NCBI GenBank assembly: GCA_900315205.1 | Contig: OMYF01000024.1 | Coordinates: forward strand, 1-32,794 | DNA from: an uncultured Acidaminococcus sp. | Lineage (GTDB): Bacteria > Bacillota > Negativicutes > Acidaminococcales > Acidaminococcaceae | Direction: 5' to 3' | Length of the DNA: 32,794 bases | In this document: positions 16,212-24,660 of the stretch, piece after piece | Position numbering within the stretch: the first letter of the stretch is position 1 | How the letters are laid out: each line of letters starts with the position of its first letter | Program-made: the position numbers and the translations under genes | Notes under the pieces: generated by a model | Seen by the model: the letters and a program-made list of their open reading frames with translations, nothing else | Database searches by the model: none | Told to the model about the DNA's origin: nothing

Positions 16212-17269
16212 CACTTGCTCCGATCCAGCACAAAGGAAATCTCTTTTTCCACCATATCCGTACTGATGCAGTCCACACAATCCCGCTTGACGCAGCGCGA
16301 CGGTCCCATGCAGACATGTTTGCCCGAACAGGGGACATGGCCGCTCACGGCCCGGCTGACAGGCGCCGCCGCGCGGTAGATTTCCGGCGAATTATGCGTA
16401 AAGATGGTCACGACCGGACAGCCTGCCACCGCTGCGATATGGGCCGTCCCCGTATCGAGCGTCAGCAGGAGATCCATCTGCCGCAGCAGGGCAGCCAGGA
16501 CCGGCAGGGACGTCCTGCCGGCCGCATCGAGGACCGCCTCGGGATGCTTCATCTGCCGGATGATTTCAGCGATCCGCCCTTCATGGTCCGCCGTTCCCGT
16601 CATGACGATGGCTGCCCCATATGTTTCGGCGAGCCAGTCCGCCGTGGCTGCGAATTTGCCCGTCGGCCAGTCCTTGGTCCGCGTAGTGGTCTCGACACAG
16701 AAAGCGATTTTCCGTCGGTATGCCCTGATCCCGGCAAGGAGAGCCGCTGCGGCTTCTTTTTCCGCGGCCGTGGAAGGCCGGATGGCCGGCGGGACGAAAG
16801 CCGTATCCGGATCCCCCAGATAATCCCGCAGCAGCCGCTGGAAGCTTTCACCGACACGGTGCTCCCGGTAATCCCAGGGATCCCGGAACTTCAGGTCATG
16901 GGTATAGAAATATCTTTCCCATCCCAGTTCCCAGCCAAGCGCCCGTTCCATGCTGATGCGCACGGGGATCCGGGCGAACCATTTCATCAGCGTCACCCGT
17001 TCCCGGGGATCCAGGAAAATTCCCAGGCTGTAGCCTTCCCGGGCAAGTTTCCGGCCGAAGCGGTATACATCCAGGCTGCCCCCGCCGCTTTTGTACGCAT
17101 ACGGGATGACACGGTCCACACCTTCAAGGAGCGCCGCAGCCGGAGCCAGCGGAGCCTGCACAAGATAATGGATCTCGGCACCGGGAAAATGCTGACGCAG
17201 CACGGGGAAAACCGATGCCGTCATCAGGATGTCCCCCAGATGCATGATGCCGTCTAGGAAGATTTTCAT
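16211..17269 (-). CDS. Glycosyltransferase family 9 (ADP-heptose:LPS heptosyltransferase family)
   Basis: A 352-aa GT9 protein. The N-terminal IFLDGIMHLGDILMTASVFPVLRQ segment is the family's acceptor-domain signature. In the C-terminal domain TRTKDWPTGKFA and LTLDTGTAHIAAVAGCPVVTIF match the donor-binding region. The last ~40 residues contain several cysteines (CSGKHVCMGPSRCVKRDC), often seen in this family. ATG 17269 has AGGAACAGG before it; longer starts lack a ribosome site. It probably transfers heptose or a related sugar to the LPS core. A local promoter may lie at the end of the preceding ligase gene. Confidence 0.88.
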   Translation of the reverse strand: MKIFLDGIMHLGDILMTASVFPVLRQHFPGAEIHYLVQAPLAPAAALLEGVDRVIPYAYKSGGGSLDVYRFGRKLAREGYSLGIFLDPRERVTLMKWFARIPVRISMERALGWELGWERYFYTHDLKFRDPWDYREHRVGESFQRLLRDYLGDPDTAFVPPAIRPSTAAEKEAAAALLAGIRAYRRKIAFCVETTTRTKDWPTGKFAATADWLAETYGAAIVMTGTADHEGRIAEIIRQMKHPEAVLDAAGRTSLPVLAALLRQMDLLLTLDTGTAHIAAVAGCPVVTIFTHNSPEIYRAAAPVSRAVSGHVPCSGKHVCMGPSRCVKRDCVDCISTDMVEKEISFVLDRSK

Positions 17270-17351
17270 CTGACCTGTTCCTTTCGCCAACGGACGGGCA
17301 GGAAAGAGGCGGCACAGAAGATCCGGAGCCCATCCTTCCCAGTCCTGTATA

Positions 17352-17391
17352 AAACAGCGGTCCCGCGGACGATGCCTGGAGACCACTGTTT
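17352..17391 (-). repeat. Inverted repeat in the ligase-heptosyltransferase gap
   Basis: AAACAGCGGTC (17352-17362) and GACCACTGTTT (17381-17391) form an 11-bp stem with one wobble pair. It lies between the ligase stop and the GT9 start, right after the putative internal transcription start, so it could be a terminator for the ligase transcript or a 5' stabilising hairpin. Confidence 0.45.
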
Positions 17392-17406
17392 CGATGCTGT
17401 TCTTTA

Positions 17407-17436
17407 ATTATACAATTTTTTTCTGCGAGGATTCAA
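17407..17436 (-). promoter_or_regulatory. Internal promoter overlapping the 3' end of the ligase gene
   Basis: On the minus strand TTGAAT (17431-17436) and TATAAT (17407-17412) are spaced 18 bp, overlapping the ligase stop codon. It would allow separate transcription of the GT9, GT8 and nitrilase-family genes. Confidence 0.45.
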
Positions 17437-18655
17437 TTCCATCCTGCTTTTCCCGGCGGACCGTCATCTTCAGGGCCAGGCTGACGGCACTGAGGAACCA
17501 GAAGATCCGGACGCCGCTCGTCAGGTCGAGCGTATATTCGACCTGCCCGAAGATGACGACATACCCGAGGAAACAGCACAGAAGCATCAGATCATACGGA
17601 TTCCGGTCCCGCAGCCAGCCGCGGAAAGAAGTGACCACATAATACAGGGTAAAATAACACAGCCCCAGGAACCCGAGGAGCCCCGTTTCCGCCGCGAGAT
17701 GGAAATAATTGTTGTGTGCATGGTTCAGGGCTTCCGTATCCGTGGGGAGCCGGTACTGAGAACGGTAAAAATCATGCCAGCGTCCCAGTCCGATCCCGCA
17801 GACAGGATGGTCCTCCACCATATGGATGCAGGAAATCCAGCCGGAAAAACGGTTGGCATGCTCCCTGCCTTCCACGGTCTCGCCGATGGAAAGGAAACGG
17901 GCCCTCAGTCCCGGCTTCGCTGCCAGGACACCGGCCGAAACGGCGAAAAACACCAGGACGACGGCAATGACCTGCTTTTTTCTCTTGAAATAGGCAGCCG
18001 CCAGTGCGGGCAGCATGAGGATCGTGTTCAGCCAGGAACCCCGGCTCTGGTTGCAGAACAGGGCCACCCAGATTGCGGCAAAATCCAGTGCTGCCGCTTT
18101 TTTGAGGAGCGGCGGGAATCCTTCATCCAGGAGGAAGATCACACACAGGGGCAGCATCATGCAGATGATGCTCGCAATGCCCAGCTGACTGCCGCCGAGG
18201 CCCCAGCCCCGGTCGTTGTTCCCCAGTTTCAGGACGACCTGCACCAGCGTGAGCAGGCAGTCCACGCTGAACAGGACCGTATAGGCCGTGAGCATCTTCC
18301 AGAGCATTTCTTTTTTCCGGATGAAGCTGACGACGGGCAGGAACACCACATACCGCCATATCCACATCTGCAAAAATTCATGGATGCCTTTGGCGAGGCT
18401 TCCGCCAAACAGGACAGAAGGCAGTGTGGTCAGCACAAAGATCAGGTATGCCCTCACATACCCTTTTATTTCCGGTTCCAGGACGATATCCCGCCGGCAG
18501 CGGTGCCACAGCACCAGTCCGAGCAGCAGGATGATCCCGTTCATGACTTCTCCAGCAGCCATGGAAATCCGGGTCAGGCAAACCATCAGTGTGGCTGCAG
18601 CTGCCAGCATCCGTACAAGTTTAATCTGCGTCTTCTCCTCGATCTGTTTCCCCAT
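17408..18655 (-). CDS. O-antigen ligase family membrane protein
   Basis: A 415-aa polytopic membrane protein with about ten hydrophobic segments and the Wzy_C/WaaL-type signature: NQSRGSWLNTI, then a long loop ending in LNHAHNNYFHLAAETGLLGFLGL. Members either ligate O-polysaccharide to lipid A-core or polymerise repeat units; sequence alone does not separate the two. The flanking core-type transferases favour the ligase role. The gene starts 33 bp after the upstream GT8 gene, in the same operon. Confidence 0.85.
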   Translation of the reverse strand: MGKQIEEKTQIKLVRMLAAAATLMVCLTRISMAAGEVMNGIILLLGLVLWHRCRRDIVLEPEIKGYVRAYLIFVLTTLPSVLFGGSLAKGIHEFLQMWIWRYVVFLPVVSFIRKKEMLWKMLTAYTVLFSVDCLLTLVQVVLKLGNNDRGWGLGGSQLGIASIICMMLPLCVIFLLDEGFPPLLKKAAALDFAAIWVALFCNQSRGSWLNTILMLPALAAAYFKRKKQVIAVVLVFFAVSAGVLAAKPGLRARFLSIGETVEGREHANRFSGWISCIHMVEDHPVCGIGLGRWHDFYRSQYRLPTDTEALNHAHNNYFHLAAETGLLGFLGLCYFTLYYVVTSFRGWLRDRNPYDLMLLCCFLGYVVIFGQVEYTLDLTSGVRIFWFLSAVSLALKMTVRREKQDGIESSQKKIV

Positions 18656-18688
18656 TCAGATTCCCTCTCTTTTGCAACATTCTGCAGT

Positions 18689-19642
18689 CTATTCCTTCCC
18701 CGACTCCGCCCGGCTCCCCAGCAGACGGCTCCAGAAACGGGCAAGTCCCAGCCGCACTTCCTGCCGCAGCAGGGACTTCCCCTTCATATCCCCCGGCTGC
18801 GGCATGGGCGCTCCGGCAAAGGCGGTCTCTGCCAGATAGCGGTAATAAGAGTCATTGAAACTCCGGGAACGTTTGAACTCCCAGGGTTTGTAGCGTCCTG
18901 CCCAGTGGATGACGGCCGGCGCTTTCAGGGCCGTCACGGCTTCCAGCCGCATCCGGCTGTCCCGGAGTACCTTGGCGGGCAGGCTGAACACGGGCGGGAT
19001 CACGTTCCAGCGCAGGGGAAGCGAAGCCCACCGGCCCATGAAGACCTGGTTCAGCCCGTCCTGATCATGATGGCGGTAGTCATGGGATGTCACGGCTGCG
19101 ATGACCCTTGCCGAAGCTTCCTCCTTCCGCCACGCGGCAAGATCCATCACCATGACCCCGGAATTGAAGTAAGGACTCCCTTCAGCAAGCCCCAGCGTCT
19201 CTTTTTTCTGACGGCGCATCCGGGCCGAAGCCATGATGCCGAAATCCCGGACAGCGCCCACAGGGTTCCCTTCGAGCGGGTAATCCCACAGTGCGCTGAC
19301 ATCATCGAGCACGACAAGATCCGTATCGAAATAAAGCACCTTTGTCACGGATTCCGGCAGCAGCTGCGGGATCAAAAGGCGCAGATATGCCGCACGGCGG
19401 ACGTGCCCGCTCGTATACGCCTTCACTTCCAGCTGCTTTACGGGAAGAAAGGTCACGATACCCTTCCGGGCAGTGACCGTCGCTGCGATATCCGATTCCT
19501 TCAGCGCCGAGATCCCATCGTCCAGGACATAAAAATGGAGCGTGCGGCTGTCTTTGTGGTTCAGCAGCATGGAAACAGCGGCCACTGCCGTGTGCTGTGC
19601 ATAATTGTCATCAGATGCCAATACGATTGTGATTTCATCCAT
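18689..19642 (-). CDS. Glycosyltransferase family 8 protein
   Basis: A 317-aa GT8 glycosyltransferase, first gene of the minus-strand envelope cluster. The N terminus EITIVLASDDNYAQHTAVAAVSMLLN is the nucleotide-sugar-binding start typical of the family. DxD is in VLYFDTDLVVLDD, then SPYFNSGVMVMDL, HHDQDGLNQ and AVIHWAGRYKPWEF follow. ATG 19642 has GGGGGAT about 7 nt upstream; the longer frame to 19717 runs through the promoter region. It is probably a galactosyl- or glucosyltransferase of the LPS core. The basic C-terminal tail may be membrane-associated. Confidence 0.88.
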   Translation of the reverse strand: MDEITIVLASDDNYAQHTAVAAVSMLLNHKDSRTLHFYVLDDGISALKESDIAATVTARKGIVTFLPVKQLEVKAYTSGHVRRAAYLRLLIPQLLPESVTKVLYFDTDLVVLDDVSALWDYPLEGNPVGAVRDFGIMASARMRRQKKETLGLAEGSPYFNSGVMVMDLAAWRKEEASARVIAAVTSHDYRHHDQDGLNQVFMGRWASLPLRWNVIPPVFSLPAKVLRDSRMRLEAVTALKAPAVIHWAGRYKPWEFKRSRSFNDSYYRYLAETAFAGAPMPQPGDMKGKSLLRQEVRLGLARFWSRLLGSRAESGKE

Positions 19643-19672
19643 CGCCGTATCCCCCAGAAATATTCTTTCTCC

Positions 19673-19701
19673 ATCATACAATGAATGCCCTGATTCTACA
19701 A
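19673..19701 (-). promoter_or_regulatory. Promoter of the envelope glycosyltransferase operon
   Basis: On the minus strand TTGTAG (19696-19701) and TATGAT (19673-19678) are 17 bp apart, about 30 bp before the GT8 start. The divergent phosphoethanolamine transferase promoter lies about 165 bp away. Confidence 0.5.
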
Positions 19702-19864
19702 GGCAAAAGGGGAACAAAACCCCGACACGGTGTTAAGGAGCCATAAATCAAAGCCCGGTCCCTGCCGGGTTTCTGCTGCCTTGCGCAAGAGACCTCTGAC
19801 CGGTCATGCGGCTCCGGCACAGGAACGCCGCAGGCCGTCGGGATCCCCGACAGGCGGGAGCGAT

Positions 19865-19894
19865 TTGAAATCGCCTCCGCCTTTGTCTTATACT
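19865..19894 (+). promoter_or_regulatory. Promoter of the phosphoethanolamine transferase gene
   Basis: TTGAAA (19865-19870) and TATACT (19889-19894) are separated by 18 bp and lie 55 bp upstream of the start codon. In the same gap, small GC-rich hairpins occur at about 19752-19768 and 19839-19853; neither has a convincing U tract. Confidence 0.55.
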
Positions 19895-19948
19895 GATATA
19901 AAGATCGCAATTTATTATTCCACACGATCCAGGAAGGATGTTCACACG

Positions 19949-21772
19949 ATGGTTCTCTTTCGCAGCCACTGCCGCACGTATCTTTACACCTTTGCCGCAC
20001 TGCTCTGCCACCTTGCCGCAGCTTTCGCTTTTCGTCTGACCGGGCAGGCGGAACAGCGTCTCTTCAACGAAATCCTGATTTACGGGGCCGCCGCGTTCGC
20101 TGTTACGTGGGCACTGTGGAAATACCACAGATCATACCTGCTGAATTTTTCTTTTATCCTTCTGCTCCACCTGCTTTCCGTGTATTTGCTCAAAGATTTC
20201 AGCAATAACGGATTTGCCGCCAGCGACGCCATGGAATGGGGCACCATCCTGTTCAGCATGGCTGCACTCCCGGGACTTGCAGCAGTTTCCGCAGCATCCC
20301 GGGCCGTGAAGACACTGTGGCTTGTACTGTACTATGCAGGCATGAGCATCACTGCAGCCATCCCGCTGATCGGCCTGGGCTATGGTTTCATCAGTGGCGG
20401 CAATGCACTGTCTTCCGATCTGGTGCTGGCCGTCTGCCAGACAAATCCCAGAGAAGCCATCGAATTCCTGGAAGAGCAGCCGCTTTCCCTCTGGTGCCTT
20501 GCCCTCTTCGCGCTGCTGCTCTTTCTTGCTCTGGAAATATTCCTGTCCCGCAGGATGCTGCAAAACGCAGTTTCCCATAAATGGGTCCCCCTGCTCATCG
20601 CAGCGTCCCTGCTGGCGCTCAACATCAGGTCGACCGCGCCCAGGCTGCACGCCTACTATTTGGCCAACACGATTGTGAACACCCGCAGATCGCTGGACTC
20701 ATACAAGGCGTACCGCCTGCATCAGAAAGAACGTCTGGCCCGTCTCCGGGAACTGACCGGCCTGCGCATCCTGCCGGAAGCGAAGGGTACGTATGTACTG
20801 GTCATAGGAGAGACCGCCTCCCGCGATCATATGCACACATACGGCTATCCAAGGGAAAACACTCCCTGGATGGATGCGATGGCGGACAAGCCGGGCACGG
20901 TCATTTTCCGGAAAGCTTATGCCAACTACTGCCAGACCATACCGGCCCTGACGTATGCCCTCAGCGGAAAGAACCAGTATAATCAGGTGAAGCTGGAAGA
21001 AGCCTATTCCCTGATCGATATTGCCAGAGCCGCCGGTTATGATACATACTGGCTCAGCAACCAGTCCCGTTTCAGTGCTGTGGAAACACCCGTTTCGGAA
21101 ATGGCTTCCACCGCCGATCACCAGTCCTGGATCAACGGCAGGTCCTCTTCCTCCACCCGGACGACCTATCCGGACGGGGAACTGCTTTCTTATCTGCCCG
21201 ATCCGCTTCCGGACAAACCGGCATTGATCGTGCTGCATATCATGGGAGGCCACGAAAAATATGCCGACCGCTACCCGAAAGAATTCGCCGTCTACAAAGG
21301 AAAGGGCCGGCTGGTCGACGGCTATGACGATACGGTCCTCTATGTGGACACATTCCTGAAAAAAGTATTTGCCAGAGCCAGACAGTATCCACACTTCAAG
21401 GGGTTCGTCTATATCCCGGACCACGGTGAAAATCCGGAAGAAGGCCGGACGCATCAGCCGGATAAATTCACCTACCAGATGGTCCATATCCCCATGCTGC
21501 TCTGCCTGTCCGAAGACAGCATCGCAAGCCGCCCGGAGCTTTATGCCGCTGCGCAGGCGCACAGGGATTCTCCCTGGACGAACGATCTGACATACGATAT
21601 GATGGTCGACCTCCTGGGCATCCAGGACGCGCCCTTTGCCTCATCTTCCTGCAGCATCCTCTCCCCGGAATACGGGATGACTCGAAAGCAGCTGCGGACC
21701 CAGCATGGTGCCCTGACCTTTGACAATGATCCCGATGACGGGCTGGAGTCGGCAAAAAAAGCGGTCCCGTAA
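19949..21772 (+). CDS. Phosphoethanolamine transferase (EptA/sulfatase-fold family)
   Basis: A 607-aa inner-membrane enzyme. The N-terminal ~225 residues contain about five to seven membrane helices. The periplasmic alkaline-phosphatase-like domain has the nucleophile Thr289 in VIGETASRDH, then YGYPRENTPW, LHIMGGHEKY and the metal ligands D491-H492 in IPDHGENPEEG. This is the pattern of enzymes that move phosphoethanolamine from phosphatidylethanolamine to lipid A, core sugars or glucans. EptA, CptA and OpgE-like targets cannot be distinguished. ATG 19949 follows AGGAAGG; the in-frame upstream region contains the promoter, so longer starts are rejected. It diverges from the LPS-type cluster. 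Confidence 0.88.
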   Translation: MVLFRSHCRTYLYTFAALLCHLAAAFAFRLTGQAEQRLFNEILIYGAAAFAVTWALWKYHRSYLLNFSFILLLHLLSVYLLKDFSNNGFAASDAMEWGTILFSMAALPGLAAVSAASRAVKTLWLVLYYAGMSITAAIPLIGLGYGFISGGNALSSDLVLAVCQTNPREAIEFLEEQPLSLWCLALFALLLFLALEIFLSRRMLQNAVSHKWVPLLIAASLLALNIRSTAPRLHAYYLANTIVNTRRSLDSYKAYRLHQKERLARLRELTGLRILPEAKGTYVLVIGETASRDHMHTYGYPRENTPWMDAMADKPGTVIFRKAYANYCQTIPALTYALSGKNQYNQVKLEEAYSLIDIARAAGYDTYWLSNQSRFSAVETPVSEMASTADHQSWINGRSSSSTRTTYPDGELLSYLPDPLPDKPALIVLHIMGGHEKYADRYPKEFAVYKGKGRLVDGYDDTVLYVDTFLKKVFARARQYPHFKGFVYIPDHGENPEEGRTHQPDKFTYQMVHIPMLLCLSEDSIASRPELYAAAQAHRDSPWTNDLTYDMMVDLLGIQDAPFASSSCSILSPEYGMTRKQLRTQHGALTFDNDPDDGLESAKKAVP

Positions 21773-21874
21773 GGACCTTCCCCGCTCCGTCAGTCCGGAC
21801 TCCCGCTGCAGGCCGGGAAAATCCCTTCCATATTTTGCTCTGCGCCCGTCAGGGCAGCGGCAGGACCATTTCAT

Positions 21875-21943
21875 AAAAAACATCCCTTTCAGCGTACCCC
21901 GGACCCCGAAGCTCCGCAGCGTACCCGGAAGGGATGATTTTTT
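21875..21943. terminator. Bidirectional terminator after the phosphoethanolamine transferase
   Basis: CATCCCTT (21881-21888) pairs with AAGGGATG (21929-21936), with an A6 run before and ATTTTTT after, so it has U tracts in both directions. A 9-bp direct repeat AGCGTACCC (21891-21899 and 21918-21926) sits in the loop region. Confidence 0.75.
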
Positions 21944-21950
21944 AGACAAC

Positions 21951-21978
21951 AAAAAATCCCGCAGGCAGGACCTGCGGG
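21951..21978 (-). terminator. Terminator of the tRNA-Gly gene
   Basis: CCCGCAGG (21958-21965) pairs with CCTGCGGG (21971-21978), loop CAGGA. On the minus strand it is followed by a six-T run (A at 21951-21956). It lies 12 bp past the 3' end of the tRNA. Confidence 0.85.
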
Positions 21979-21990
21979 AATCCATTCAAC

Positions 21991-22065
21991 TGGAGCGGAA
22001 AACGAGATTCGAACTCGCGACCCCCACCTTGGCAAGGTGATGCTCTACCACTGAGCTACTTCCGC
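21991..22065 (-). tRNA. tRNA-Gly (anticodon GCC)
   Basis: 75 nt including the encoded CCA end. The acceptor stem is GCGGAAG/TTTTCCGC with a G-U pair, the D-arm is AGCTCAGTGGTAGAGC, the anticodon arm is CACCTTGCCAAGGTG, and the T-arm contains GAGTTCGAATCTC. The TTGCCAA loop gives anticodon GCC, reading GGC and GGT. It is a single gene with its own promoter and terminator. Confidence 0.97.
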
Positions 22066-22076
22066 AACGCTTGATT

Positions 22077-22105
22077 ATTTTATCCGATTTCGAGAGATCT
22101 GTCAA
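22077..22105 (-). promoter_or_regulatory. Promoter of tRNA-Gly
   Basis: On the minus strand, perfect TTGACA (22100-22105), 17 bp, then TAAAAT (22077-22082), 11 bp before the tRNA 5' end. Confidence 0.85.
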
Positions 22106-22168
22106 GTAGCTAACAGCCAGAAAAGCCGAAAATGACGGAAGTTCCGGTCCGGTATGGCTGCCGGCAGC

Positions 22169-24451
22169 TCAGTAGCACTTACTCCAGCCGCAGTTCTTGC
22201 AGACGTTGCAGCCCCCTTCAAAGACAAGCGGTTCACCGCACTGGGGGCAGAAGATATTTTCGGCCGTGACTTTGTCCCGGGCTTTCGGCCTGACGGGCTT
22301 CACCTTCGGTTCCGGCGCCTTCTCCCCGCTTTTGGCCTTCAGCTCCTCCTGGACTTCATTATACATGTCGATCAGCGCATTGCCGACCGCCATGGGACAG
22401 CAGGAGCCCTTGCTCGTATCCCCGCGGGTAGCGCGCCGCACGGCATAGCTCGGGCAGTTGCCGCAGGAATTGAGCTGATCGTAGATCGTATAGATATCGA
22501 TCCCGGCCCGGGCGCTGATGGAAATCATGCGGGACAGCCCGATCATGAAATTGTTGCAGCCGCCTGTGGATCCCTTGCTCAGATACGTTTCGAGCAGAGC
22601 CCCCGTCACCGGATCGAAGAAAGCCATGCAGTGCAGGCTGCCGCAGCCCGTCACCAGTTTGCGTTTCTTGCCGATGACCTCATCATCGATGGCGACGATC
22701 TCGCCCCGTGCCAGGCCCTCGCCCGCGATGGGCACGGCCGCACTGTCATCCACATGGGTGGTGAGGATCCCGGCCCGCTTGCAGCCGTCCCGGAAGATCG
22801 TCAGGCCCTTGCAGCCGCTGTCATAGGCGAGCATATAGAGTTTCTCCGTATCCTCCACACTGAAGCTGTTCGGGACATTGACCGTGGAACTGATGGACGC
22901 ATCGATATGCTGCTGCCAGGCCGCCTGCATGGCGATCCGGGCGCGGTAATCCAGGTTCATGGCCGTCACGAAATAAGGCGGCAGCTTGGAGTCGTCCTTA
23001 AGGCCGTGCTGAGCCATATACTGGGCCACGATGGGCGTGTAGACCTTGTAATAGACATCGGCTGCATGGAGGGATTCGGTCTTGCGCTCATAATAATTGG
23101 CGTAGATCGGTTCGATGCCGCCGGAAATCCCCAGCATGGTCGACAGCGTCCCCGTCGGGGCGATCGTCAGGAGCTGGGAATTGCGGAGCCCGTACGCCTT
23201 GACAAGCGCTGCCGTTTCGGCAGAGGCATTGGCTTTGAAATAGGGCGTCTCCATGATCTCATCCGTATGGCACATTTCATAGGGTCCCCGTTCTTTGGCA
23301 AGGAGCGCCGAGGCGGCGATGGCCGTATCGGCCATCGTGGACCCGATCTCATGGCAGAAATCGACCGCTTCCTCGCTGCCGTAGGTGAGTCCCAGCTTGA
23401 GCAGCATATCACCGAGCCCCATGATGCCAAGGCCGATCTGGCGCCATTTGGCCACACTTTCCCGCTGCTCTGCAAGCGGATGGAGCGGCAGGCCTTCCTC
23501 GAGGACATCGTTCAGGGCCCGTACGGCGAGGCGGACGCAGCGTTTGAATTCTTCCCTGTCAAAGGAGGCTTCGGACGTGAAGGGATCCTTGACGAACGCA
23601 GAGAGATTGAGACTTCCGAGCAGGCAGGAACCACCGGCCGGCAGCGGCTCCTCCGCACAGGGATTGACACCGGCAAAGCGGAATTCCTTCGTATTGGAAA
23701 GCAGGTTCCAGGAACAGATCCGGTCCCAGAAAAGAGCTCCCGGTTCTGCATAATCCCAGTTCGTTTCTGCGATCAGATGGAACACCTCTGCGGCATCGAC
23801 GATATTTTCAATGACCTGGCCCGTCTCCTTCCGCGTAAAATGGAGCCGGAACTTTTCATGCTCCTTGACGGCATCCATGAATTCTTTATTCAGGCGGATC
23901 GAGATATTGGCCTTCGTAACCTTGTCCAGATCGGTTTTCAGCCTGATGAAATCAAGCAGGTCCGGGTGCGTGCAGTCGATGGAGATCATCAGGGCGCCGC
24001 GCCGGCCATTCTGGCCGATGAGTTCTGTCACGAGGGAATAAAGGGTCATGAAGGAAATGGAACCGCTCGTTTCCTTTGCCGCATTGTTGATCCGTGCGCC
24101 CCGGGGGCTCAGTCCGGAAATATCGATCCCGCAGCCTCCGCCGTAACTGTACGTCCGGGCCAGTTTGCCCGCCCGGTCAAAAATGCTTTCGATGTTGTCC
24201 TCCGGCGGTTCCACCACGTAGCAGTTGGACAGCGTGATCTTTTTCCCTTCGCATTCCAGGCCGCGGTTGGCCAGGATCCGCCCGCCAAAGAGGAATTTCT
24301 TCGTCCGCAGCAGCTCCGCCACCTCCGCGTCATGAGCGCTCACGCGCTCGAGCCACTGTTCAAAACTCTCACCGTCGCTGCGGTACTTATTGTGCCAGAT
24401 ATCAAGCCCAAGCTGATTGTCCGCGCCGAGCCAGTCCTTTTCATCCATCAT
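22169..24451 (-). CDS. nrdJ: Adenosylcobalamin-dependent (class II) ribonucleotide reductase
   Basis: A 760-aa class II RNR that reduces ribonucleotides using a B12-derived radical, independent of oxygen. Key residues are C77 (SNCYVV) and C276 (GGSCLL) as the redox pair, and C265 as thiyl-radical cysteine with N263 and E267 in NPCAEE. The C terminus carries a zinc-ribbon-like CPQCGEP...CNVCKNCGWSKC that probably also serves reductant delivery. No separate radical subunit is needed or seen. Of the clustered ATGs (24457, 24451, 24448) I choose 24451, about 6 nt after GAAGGA. Longer frames run through the NrdR boxes. Requires cobalamin supply. Confidence 0.95.
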   Translation of the reverse strand: MMDEKDWLGADNQLGLDIWHNKYRSDGESFEQWLERVSAHDAEVAELLRTKKFLFGGRILANRGLECEGKKITLSNCYVVEPPEDNIESIFDRAGKLARTYSYGGGCGIDISGLSPRGARINNAAKETSGSISFMTLYSLVTELIGQNGRRGALMISIDCTHPDLLDFIRLKTDLDKVTKANISIRLNKEFMDAVKEHEKFRLHFTRKETGQVIENIVDAAEVFHLIAETNWDYAEPGALFWDRICSWNLLSNTKEFRFAGVNPCAEEPLPAGGSCLLGSLNLSAFVKDPFTSEASFDREEFKRCVRLAVRALNDVLEEGLPLHPLAEQRESVAKWRQIGLGIMGLGDMLLKLGLTYGSEEAVDFCHEIGSTMADTAIAASALLAKERGPYEMCHTDEIMETPYFKANASAETAALVKAYGLRNSQLLTIAPTGTLSTMLGISGGIEPIYANYYERKTESLHAADVYYKVYTPIVAQYMAQHGLKDDSKLPPYFVTAMNLDYRARIAMQAAWQQHIDASISSTVNVPNSFSVEDTEKLYMLAYDSGCKGLTIFRDGCKRAGILTTHVDDSAAVPIAGEGLARGEIVAIDDEVIGKKRKLVTGCGSLHCMAFFDPVTGALLETYLSKGSTGGCNNFMIGLSRMISISARAGIDIYTIYDQLNSCGNCPSYAVRRATRGDTSKGSCCPMAVGNALIDMYNEVQEELKAKSGEKAPEPKVKPVRPKARDKVTAENIFCPQCGEPLVFEGGCNVCKNCGWSKCY

Positions 24452-24467
24452 GGTCATTCCTTCCCGT

Positions 24468-24514
24468 TTCAATATATTGTATTCTGTTTTTACTGTGTTC
24501 CACAATATATTGTG
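24468..24514. promoter_or_regulatory. Tandem NrdR boxes over the nrdJ promoter
   Basis: Two CAATATATTG palindromes (24470-24479 and 24503-24512) have centres 33 bp apart, about three helical turns, the spacing known for NrdR. The distal one extends to the consensus-like CACAATATATTGTG (24501-24514). They overlap the -35 (TTGTGG, 24500-24505) and -10 (TACAAT, 24476-24481) of the minus-strand promoter, spacer 18 bp. NrdR would repress nrdJ when dATP is high. Confidence 0.9.
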
Positions 24515-24610
24515 TTTGATACTGTCTATGGTAGCAGTCCGATCTGTTTCCGTCAAGACAGAAATCTCTCCGGGACCTTTCAGCCCTGATGCCATGGGGG
24601 CCCGCAAAAG

Positions 24611-24643
24611 AAAAAATTTCCGGAAGTCCAGGACTTCCGGAAA
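24611..24643 (-). terminator. Terminator of the Na+/phosphate cotransporter gene
   Basis: A near-perfect palindrome, TTTCCGGAAGTCC (24617-24629) with GGACTTCCGGAAA (24631-24643). On the minus strand it is followed by a run of T (A at 24611-24616), 18 bp after the stop codon. Confidence 0.88.
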
Positions 24644-24660
24644 CGGATCCGCAGAAAATA

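Noticed and set aside
17699..19684. 661-codon plus-strand ORF across the ligase and GT8 genes
   Set aside because: It spans two genes with intact family motifs on the minus strand; its His/Gln/Arg/Pro-rich composition is typical of antisense shadow frames.
22154..24589. 811-codon plus-strand ORF opposite nrdJ
   Set aside because: nrdJ has all catalytic residues and NrdR-controlled expression; the antisense frame has no motif or ribosome site.
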